The position numbers and the translations under genes are program-made. This document shows, in pieces, positions 4,601-9,290 of a DNA stretch of 9,290 nucleotides (the stretch's first letter is position 1; every line of letters begins with the position of its first letter). A model generated the notes under the pieces. It ran no database searches, was not told where the DNA came from, and worked only from the letters and a program-made list of their open reading frames with translations. This DNA comes from an uncultured Clostridia bacterium (GTDB lineage Bacteria; Bacillota; Clostridia; Oscillospirales; Ruminococcaceae), in contig CANRHA010000057.1 of assembly GCA_947630315.1 (NCBI GenBank), positions 1-9,290 on the forward strand, written 5' to 3'.

Positions 4601-4625
4601 TGATGTGCCCATTTTGGTCACATCA
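4601..4625. promoter_or_regulatory. Inverted repeat just upstream of the parA promoter
   Basis: TGATGTGCCC (4601-4610) and GGTCACATCA (4616-4625) pair at 9 of 10 positions around ATTTT. It ends 16 nt before the parA -35 element, so it is placed like an operator. ParA or ParB autoregulation is possible but is only inferred from position. Confidence 0.45.
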
Positions 4626-4641
4626 AATTTTCTCCCCCCTC

Positions 4642-4669
4642 TTGCAATCCTCTGAAAATATGGTATACT
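4642..4669 (+). promoter_or_regulatory. parA promoter
   Basis: TTGCAA (-35, 4642-4647) and TATACT (-10, 4664-4669) are 16 nt apart, and TGG just before the -10 makes it an extended -10 promoter. The parA ribosome binding site AAGGAGG (4688-4694) follows, 6 nt before the ATG. Confidence 0.75.
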
Positions 4670-4700
4670 AAAAGGTAATCACCAATTAAGGAGGGGGAGC

Positions 4701-5483
4701 ATGGGCAGGATAATCGCCGTGTCAAATCAGAAGGGCGGAGTCGGCAAGTCGACGACCGTTGTGAACCTTGCGGCGGCGCTTGGCGGAAAAAATAAAAAAG
4801 TTCTTGTCGTTGATATAGATGCTCAGGGAAATACTACTACCGGCCTCGGCGTCAGAAAAAGAACCATAACCCAGACCGTCTACGAGGTTATAATAGGCGC
4901 CTGCCGCGCTCAGGACGCGGTCGTTCCGACGGCGTTCAAGGGCGTTTCACTCATCTCCTCGGCTCAGAAGCTTGCGGGGGCCGAAATCGAACTCACCGGC
5001 TTCGATAACCGCCTCATGCGCCTTAAAATGCAGCTTTTGGGCGTTAAGGATAGGTACGATTTTATTCTTATAGATTGCCCGCCGTCGCTGAGCCTGATCA
5101 CCTTAAACGCCCTTACCGCCTGCGATTCGGTGCTCATTCCGATCCAGTGCGAGTTCTATTCTTTGGAGGGGCTTGTTCAGCTGATGGACACCATTAAGCG
5201 CATCAAGGACGGCTATAATTCAAAGATGTACATAGAAGGCATACTTTTTACAATGTATGTCGGCAGATATAACCTTACGGCGCAGGTAGTCAGCGAGGTC
5301 AAAAAGTATTTTCCTAAAGATGTCTATGAAACGGTGATCCCGCGGAACATAACCCTTTCCGAGGCGCCGAGCCACGGCAAGCCGGTGATGTATTACGACC
5401 GCACATCGAGGGGCGCGGAGGCTTATGAGGATTTCTGCGTCGAGTTTTTACAGCGCATTCGCGAGCGCGGCAAAAAACAGTGA
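4701..5483 (+). CDS. parA: ParA (Soj), chromosome partitioning ATPase
   Basis: ParA binds DNA non-specifically as an ATP dimer and, with ParB at parS, separates replicated origins; in Bacillus it also modulates DnaA. The 260-residue product has the deviant Walker A KGGVGKST (11-18, with signature Lys11 and P-loop Lys16). It also has the A' segment DIDAQGN (38-44) and Walker B FILIDCPPS (121-129). VIPRNITLSEAPSHGKPV (212-229) is typical of Soj. There is no N-terminal DNA-binding extension, as expected for the short chromosomal type. The segment MYVGRYNLTAQVV (185-197) replaces the more usual MYDSRTNLSxQVV, a modest deviation. It has its own promoter. parB follows after an unusually long 171-nt spacer, although these two genes usually overlap or nearly touch. 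Confidence 0.96.
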   Translation: MGRIIAVSNQKGGVGKSTTVVNLAAALGGKNKKVLVVDIDAQGNTTTGLGVRKRTITQTVYEVIIGACRAQDAVVPTAFKGVSLISSAQKLAGAEIELTGFDNRLMRLKMQLLGVKDRYDFILIDCPPSLSLITLNALTACDSVLIPIQCEFYSLEGLVQLMDTIKRIKDGYNSKMYIEGILFTMYVGRYNLTAQVVSEVKKYFPKDVYETVIPRNITLSEAPSHGKPVMYYDRTSRGAEAYEDFCVEFLQRIRERGKKQ

Positions 5484-5654
5484 CACTCAGCCGGCATTAA
5501 CATACATAGCCTGTAATTCATTTGCCCCGCGAGGTCAGCATAACTTATACAGTTCATTTACCCGCGGATCTGCAAATATATTTTTCATTTACCCTGCAAA
5601 ATCATCATAAAAGCGCATCTACATAAACCATAATTTACCAAAGGCGGTGACCGC
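5484..5654 (+). other. parA-parB spacer with three direct repeats
   Basis: This AT-richer spacer has three spaced copies of a TTCATTTRCCC-type word: TTCATTTGCCCCGC (5517-5530), TTCATTTACCCGC (5553-5565) and TTCATTTACCCTGC (5584-5597), at steps of 36 and 31 bp. No gene, terminator or consensus promoter is evident. The parB ribosome binding site AAGGCGGTGA (5641-5650) ends 4 nt before its ATG. Confidence 0.4.
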
Positions 5655-6494
5655 ATGGCAAAAAAGCAATCTCTCGGAATGGGCATGGACGCCCTATTCA
5701 CCGAGAACGAGACCGAGGGCGCGAGGGCGCAGGAGTTAAGGCTTACCGAGATCTTCCCGAACAAAAACCAGCCGAGGCGTGATTTTGACGATTCGGCGCT
5801 CGGCGAGCTTGCCGACTCAATAAAAAAGCACGGCGTTTTACAGCCGATACTTGTAAGGCCGATGCCCACGGGCGGCTACCAGATAGTAGCGGGGGAGCGG
5901 CGTTGGCGCGCTTCAAGGCTTGCGGGGCTTGAAAAGATACCGGTGTACGTCCGCGAGCTTGACGACGACCAGGCGGCCCAGCTTGCGCTTGTTGAAAACC
6001 TCCAGCGCGAGGACTTAAACCCCGTTGAAGAAGCCCTCGGCTACAAATCCCTGATGGACAGCACCGGCTGCACCCAGGACGACGTAGCGCGGATAGTTGG
6101 GCGATCCCGTTCGGCGGTAGCAAATTCGCTGAGGCTTTTGGGCCTCGAGCCGAAGCTTCTTGAATCGGTAAAAAAGGGCGACATTTCCCCCGGCCATGCG
6201 CGCGCGCTGTTATCCATAGGCGACGCCGCCTACGCCGAGACGATAGCCCAAAAGATAAAGCGCGGCGAGCTTACCGTAAGGCAGACCGAGGAGCTTGCGA
6301 AAAAGGCCCCGAAAAAGCCGCGTCCGCCAAAGCAGCGGGAGAGCATATACCACGAGGTAGAGCTTTCGCTCAAAGAAGTCTCCGGCAGGGTATGTACCGT
6401 AAAGGAAAACCGCAGCGGCGGGGGAACCCTCACGGTCGAGTTCTACGACCAGGACGACCTGAAGGAGATAGCGCGGCGGCTCGGCGGTCAGTGA
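5655..6494 (+). CDS. parB: ParB (Spo0J), parS-binding CTPase
   Basis: ParB loads at parS, closes as a CTP-dependent clamp and slides outward, recruiting condensin and stimulating ParA. The 279-residue product starts with KKQSLGMGMDALF, matching the N-terminal peptide that stimulates ParA ATPase. It carries NKNQPRRDF (36-44), the CTP-binding GERRWR (80-85) and ENLQRED (114-120). A helix-turn-helix lies at about 138-160 (TQDDVARIVGRSRSAVANSL), and a C-terminal dimerisation domain runs from about 230. At the positions that in Noc are Gln-Lys-Lys-Arg it has Arg152, Ser158, Gly163 and Gly180, so parS specificity is expected. Sites that fit lie at 378-393 and 2685-2700; none was seen inside parB. 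The gene is co-directional with parA and ends before a large palindromic element. Confidence 0.96.
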   Translation: MAKKQSLGMGMDALFTENETEGARAQELRLTEIFPNKNQPRRDFDDSALGELADSIKKHGVLQPILVRPMPTGGYQIVAGERRWRASRLAGLEKIPVYVRELDDDQAAQLALVENLQREDLNPVEEALGYKSLMDSTGCTQDDVARIVGRSRSAVANSLRLLGLEPKLLESVKKGDISPGHARALLSIGDAAYAETIAQKIKRGELTVRQTEELAKKAPKKPRPPKQRESIYHEVELSLKEVSGRVCTVKENRSGGGTLTVEFYDQDDLKEIARRLGGQ

Positions 6495-6501
6495 CCTGAC
6501 C

Positions 6502-6658
6502 CTCTGCCCCTACCGTGCCTTTGCGCTTCCCGCAGCCCCCGGCGCTGCCGCCGGTGCTGCCCCCTGCGGGGGCAGCACCGCCCCCGCGCGAAGCGCGGGG
6601 CGCGCGCAGGCAAAGCCTGCGCGCAGGAGGCAGCGCCGGGGGCGCGGGCGAGGCAGAG
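6502..6658. other. GC-rich cloverleaf palindrome, copy 2
   Basis: A perfect 15-bp stem (6535-6549 with 6629-6643) encloses three hairpins with 3-nt loops: 6552-6580 (13 bp, loop TGC), 6582-6600 (8 bp, loop GAA) and 6602-6624 (10 bp, loop AAA). An outer 7-bp helix pairs CTCTGCC (6502-6508) with GGCAGAG (6652-6658). Copy 1 at 2298-2419 has the same main-stem length, arm number, loop size and outer-helix core (TCTGC/GCAGA). The 5' flank is also similar (CCTTT, then CCGCA, then CCCCCGG). The arm sequences differ. It starts 8 nt after the parB stop and lies in the parB-serS spacer. Confidence 0.8.
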
Positions 6659-6796
6659 AGCCGCGGACAGCACCCGCCGCGCCCCGGGGTTTACCGGGCG
6701 CGTAACTTTAGGAGCAGGAGCCGGAGGATAAAAATACCCGGGCGGCCCGCAAGGCAGCGGACAGCCCGAAGACTATAAAGAAAAGAGGAACCAAAG
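6659..6796 (+). other. serS leader region
   Basis: This is GC-rich non-coding sequence between the second cloverleaf and serS. One hairpin is visible: CGCGCCCCGG (6678-6687) with CCGGGCGCG (6694-6702), with one bulged C and the loop GGTTTA. The T-box consensus expected of many Firmicutes serS leaders (AGGGTGG followed by ACCGCG) is absent. I see no convincing promoter. A purine-rich ribosome binding site, AAAGAGGAA (6782-6790), precedes the serS ATG. Confidence 0.4.
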
Positions 6797-8077
6797 ATGA
6801 TAGACATCAGATTCTTGCGCGAAAACCCCGAGGCGGTAAAGGAGAATATCCGCAAAAAGTTTCAGGATAAAAAACTTCCGCTCGTCGACGAGGTAATAGA
6901 GCTTGACAGGCAGTACCGCGCAGCAATAACCGAGGCCGACGGCTTAAGGGCCGACCGCAACCGCCTTTCAAAGCAGATAGGCGGGCTTATGGCGAAGGGC
7001 CGGAAGGAGGAGGCCGAGGCGGTAAAAAAACAGGTCGCCGATTCGGCGAAGCGGCTTGAAGAGCTTGAAGGGCTCGAGGCCGAGCTTCAACAGAAGGTCA
7101 CCGATATAATGATGGTCATACCCAACATCATCGACCCCGATGTGCCGATAGGTAAGGACGACTCCGAAAACGTCGAGCTTGAAAGGTTCGGCGAGCCTGT
7201 AGTTCCCGATTTTGAGATTCCCTACCACACGGAAATAATGGAGAGCCTTTCGGGAATAGACCTTGACGGCGCAAGGAGAGTTGCCGGAAACGGCTTTTAC
7301 TACCTCACCGGCGATATTGCCCGGCTTCATTCGGCGGTCCTGAGCTACGCGAGAGATTTTATGATCGACCGCGGGTTCACCTATGTAGTTCCGCCGTTTA
7401 TGATAAGGTCTGAGGTGGCAAAGGGCGTTATGAGCTTTGCCGAGATGGACGCGATGATGTATAAAATAGAGGGCGAGGACCTCTACCTTATAGGCACCAG
7501 CGAGCACTCGATGATAGGCCGGTTTATAGATCAGATAATACCCGAGGAGAGCCTTCCCCTTACGCTTACAAGCTATTCGCCCTGTTTCAGAAAGGAAAAG
7601 GGCGCTCACGGGATCGAGGAGAGGGGAGTTTACAGGATCCACCAGTTTGAAAAGCAGGAGATGATAGTGGTCTGCAAGCCGGAGGAGAGCCGCGAATGGT
7701 TCAAAAAGCTCTGGCAGAATACGGTAGATCTGTTCCGCTCGCTCGATATCCCGGTGAGGACGCTTGAATGCTGTTCGGGCGATCTGGCCGATTTAAAGGT
7801 AAAGTCGGTCGACGTCGAGGCATGGAGCCCGAGGCAGAAGAAATACTTTGAGGTCGGCTCCTGCTCGAACCTCTCCGACGCACAGGCCCGCCGCCTGAAG
7901 ATAAGGGTAAACGGCGAAAACGGAAAGTACTTCGCCCATACCCTCAATAATACGGTAGTTGCGCCGCCGAGAATGCTTATAGCCTTCTTGGAAAACAACC
8001 TCAACGCCGACGGCAGCGTGAGGATACCCGAAGTTTTAAGGCCCTACATGGGCGGAAAGGCCGTTATCGGCAGATAG
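6797..8077 (+). CDS. serS: Seryl-tRNA synthetase (SerRS), class II
   Basis: SerRS charges tRNA-Ser with serine through seryl-adenylate in the cytoplasm. The 426-residue length is normal. Residues 1 to about 105 form the long antiparallel coiled-coil arm that grips the tRNA variable arm; residues 30-100 are rich in Glu, Lys, Arg and Leu. The catalytic domain follows: the TSEHSM loop (234-239, usually TAEVP), motif 2 from FRKEKG (264-269) to RIHQFEK (280-286), and YFEVGSCSNLSDAQARR (350-366). Motif 3 reads APPRMLIAFLEN (389-400). The motif 3 arginine is kept, but the usual glycine-rich lead (GSGLAVGR) is replaced by NNTVVAPPR, a form I believe also occurs in other clostridial SerRS. The xylanase gene starts 18 nt after its stop, so the two are probably co-transcribed. 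Confidence 0.96.
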   Translation: MIDIRFLRENPEAVKENIRKKFQDKKLPLVDEVIELDRQYRAAITEADGLRADRNRLSKQIGGLMAKGRKEEAEAVKKQVADSAKRLEELEGLEAELQQKVTDIMMVIPNIIDPDVPIGKDDSENVELERFGEPVVPDFEIPYHTEIMESLSGIDLDGARRVAGNGFYYLTGDIARLHSAVLSYARDFMIDRGFTYVVPPFMIRSEVAKGVMSFAEMDAMMYKIEGEDLYLIGTSEHSMIGRFIDQIIPEESLPLTLTSYSPCFRKEKGAHGIEERGVYRIHQFEKQEMIVVCKPEESREWFKKLWQNTVDLFRSLDIPVRTLECCSGDLADLKVKSVDVEAWSPRQKKYFEVGSCSNLSDAQARRLKIRVNGENGKYFAHTLNNTVVAPPRMLIAFLENNLNADGSVRIPEVLRPYMGGKAVIGR

Positions 8078-8095
8078 TTGCGGAGGCAAACCCTT

Positions 8096-9148
8096 ATGAA
8101 GACCCTTAAAGAGGCATACAAGAATTATTTTACCGTGGGCGCGGCCGTTTCGGCGCATTGGCTCGGCGAGGCAAAGGATACCGTTGCCGCCCATTTTAAC
8201 ACCGTCACCTGCGAGAACGAGATGAAGTACAACTCGATCCACCCGCACGACTACGAGCACCCCGATTTCAGGGCGTTTCACCGCGGAGAAAAGCCGGAGC
8301 CGCCTAAGGTCACGCGGCGCGAGAGGTTTATCCACCCCGCCGCCGAGACCGATTTTGCCCCGGCAGATCTGATATACAACTTTGCAAATGAAAGCGGCAT
8401 AGCCGTAAGAGGCCACACCCTTATGTGGCACGGCAGCTACCCCTGGGGGATCTTCGAGCAGCTCACCCCGGAGGAGATCCGCGAAAACACAAACGAACAC
8501 TTTGCGCTCGTCGCCGAAAGGTACCCCGACTGCTACTGCTGGGATGTTGTGAACGAGGCGATCGACGACAAGCACGGCGGGTATCTCCGTGAGACGGTTT
8601 TTAAGGATAAGCTCGGCGAAAACTATCTGTATGAAATATACGCCCTGGCGAGGAAATACTTCCCCGGAAAACTTCTATGCTGCAACGATTACAACGAGTT
8701 CGACTCGGTGAAGAAGGGGAATATCCTTAAGCTTGCGAGATCATTAAAAGAACAGGGGCTGGTCGATGTTATCGGGTGCCAGTGCCATCTCAACGCGATG
8801 ATGACCGACAAGCATTTTGACGGAATGAGGCGCGGTCTGGAGGAGTACGCCAACACCGGCCTGAGGATACATATAACCGAGCTCGACGTCAACGCGATCG
8901 ACTGGAAGAACCCCGAGGCGCAGCCCGAGGCCGATCTTGATCGGCGCGTCACCGAGACATACCGAAAGCTTTTCGGGATCTTCCGCGAGTTCAGCGGCGC
9001 CATCGACAACGTCACGGTCTGGGGCGTAAGCGACCGCCACAGCTGGCTGAACCACTTCAAGAACGCGGAGCACCGGCGAAACCTGCCGCTATTATTCGAC
9101 GATGAGTATAAACCGAAAGAGGCATTACAGGCCGTAATAGAGTTTTAA
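8096..9148 (+). CDS. GH10 endo-1,4-beta-xylanase, predicted cytoplasmic
   Basis: Glycoside hydrolase family 10 enzymes cut beta-1,4-xylan by a retaining mechanism. ATG at 8096 is chosen because GGAGG (8082-8086) lies 9 nt upstream; the in-frame TTG at 8078 lies before that site. The 350-residue product is a single TIM-barrel domain. TENxMK is present as CENEMKY (39-45), the acid/base is Glu154 in WDVVNEA (149-155) and the nucleophile is Glu262 in HITELDV (259-265). GHTLMWH (106-112), GCQCH (227-231) and WGVSDRHSW (309-317) are also typical. There is no signal peptide, membrane segment or carbohydrate-binding module, so an intracellular role on imported xylo-oligosaccharides is likely, as known for some Geobacillus enzymes. 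An insertion of roughly 25 residues (about 62-88, HRGEKPEPP onward) lies between the ENEMK segment and FAPAD. Placement behind serS is unusual for a sugar gene. Confidence 0.93.
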   Translation: MKTLKEAYKNYFTVGAAVSAHWLGEAKDTVAAHFNTVTCENEMKYNSIHPHDYEHPDFRAFHRGEKPEPPKVTRRERFIHPAAETDFAPADLIYNFANESGIAVRGHTLMWHGSYPWGIFEQLTPEEIRENTNEHFALVAERYPDCYCWDVVNEAIDDKHGGYLRETVFKDKLGENYLYEIYALARKYFPGKLLCCNDYNEFDSVKKGNILKLARSLKEQGLVDVIGCQCHLNAMMTDKHFDGMRRGLEEYANTGLRIHITELDVNAIDWKNPEAQPEADLDRRVTETYRKLFGIFREFSGAIDNVTVWGVSDRHSWLNHFKNAEHRRNLPLLFDDEYKPKEALQAVIEF

Positions 9149-9152
9149 GAGA

Positions 9153-9204
9153 TCCCCCGCAGACAGCGCAAAGATTTGGGCGCCGTCGGCGGGGGAGGGT
9201 TTTG
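9153..9204 (+). terminator. Hairpin after the xylanase gene, possible terminator
   Basis: TCCCCCGC (9153-9160) pairs with GCGGGGGA (9189-9196). Inside it GAC/GTC and GCGC/GCGC helices continue the stem across single mismatches, capped by a 10-nt loop. GGGTTTTGGGG follows, so the T-run is short. It starts 4 nt after the xylanase stop, a sensible place for the end of the serS-xylanase transcript. The intrinsic terminator call is tentative. Confidence 0.45.
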
Positions 9205-9254
9205 GGGGGAGAGAGTGCTGCGCGCGGAGGTGGGAGGGGGAGGCATACGGGGGG

Positions 9255-9290
9255 GAAAGGTATTCGCTTCGCGAATGCTATTTTAAATTG
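9255..9290 (+). repeat. Repeat hairpin copy downstream of the xylanase gene
   Basis: GAAAGGTATTCGCTTCGCGAATGCTATTTTAAATTG is the same hairpin module as in the arrays flanking noc (arms ATTCGC and GCGAAT, then GCTATTTTAAA). It runs to the window edge, so an array may continue beyond. It shows the family is not limited to the noc neighbourhood. Confidence 0.75.

Noticed and set aside
6515..6778. An 87-codon plus-strand open frame between parB and serS
   Set aside because: It covers the cloverleaf and is composed of Pro, Ala, Arg and Gly runs dictated by the palindromes; no ribosome binding site.
6659..6796. T-box leader for serS
   Set aside because: The T-box sequence and specifier-loop pattern are absent, and there is no terminator stem with a T-run before the start codon.
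6968..7642. A long minus-strand open frame (224 codons) opposite serS
   Set aside because: It is the antisense shadow of a well-identified gene and has no family resemblance.

Overview
The window looks like an origin-proximal chromosomal segment of a Bacillota bacterium of class Clostridia, probably an uncultured, fibre-degrading gut or rumen member of the Oscillospiraceae/Ruminococcaceae. The evidence is the gene set mnmG-rsmG-noc-parA-parB-serS, which in Firmicutes sits beside oriC, the presence of Noc (a Firmicutes ParB paralogue), the strong AGGAGG-type ribosome binding sites, and a xylanase gene. The taxonomic placement is inference from content only.

Layout. Positions 1-1536 hold the 3' end of mnmG (tRNA wobble-uridine modification) and rsmG (16S rRNA m7G methyltransferase), co-directional and 9 nt apart. 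Positions 1476-2281 are a mosaic of short repeats that has overrun the rsmG 3' end. Positions 2298-2419 can fold into a GC-rich cloverleaf, followed by another structured stretch and a perfect parS site. noc lies on the minus strand (2701-3513), with its promoter and a run of helically spaced AAAGCG motifs behind it. Positions 3690-4412 are a second repeat mosaic with the same modules in nearly the same order as the first. Positions 4462-4669 hold stacked palindromes and the parA promoter. parA (4701-5483) and parB (5655-6494) follow, separated by a 171-nt spacer. Positions 6502-6658 hold a second cloverleaf of the same architecture. serS (6797-8077) and a cytoplasmic GH10 endoxylanase (8096-9148) form a tight pair. 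A hairpin and one more copy of the repeat close the window.

How the genes work together. ParA, ParB and parS form the chromosome segregation system. ParB spreads from parS, ParA drives separation of the origins, and Noc (a ParB derivative with its own DNA specificity) normally couples nucleoid position to division. MnmG, RsmG and SerRS serve translation. The xylanase, which has no signal peptide, would cut imported xylo-oligosaccharides.

The most unusual content is non-coding. (1) Two multi-branched palindromic elements each have a 15-bp stem enclosing three hairpins with 3-nt loops, plus an outer helix with a TCTGC/GCAGA core. (2) A modular repeat family is built from a hairpin, a degenerate 7-bp tandem repeat (YAGANGN) and linkers; it flanks noc on both sides and recurs after the xylanase gene. 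(3) noc runs opposite to its neighbours, between those arrays.
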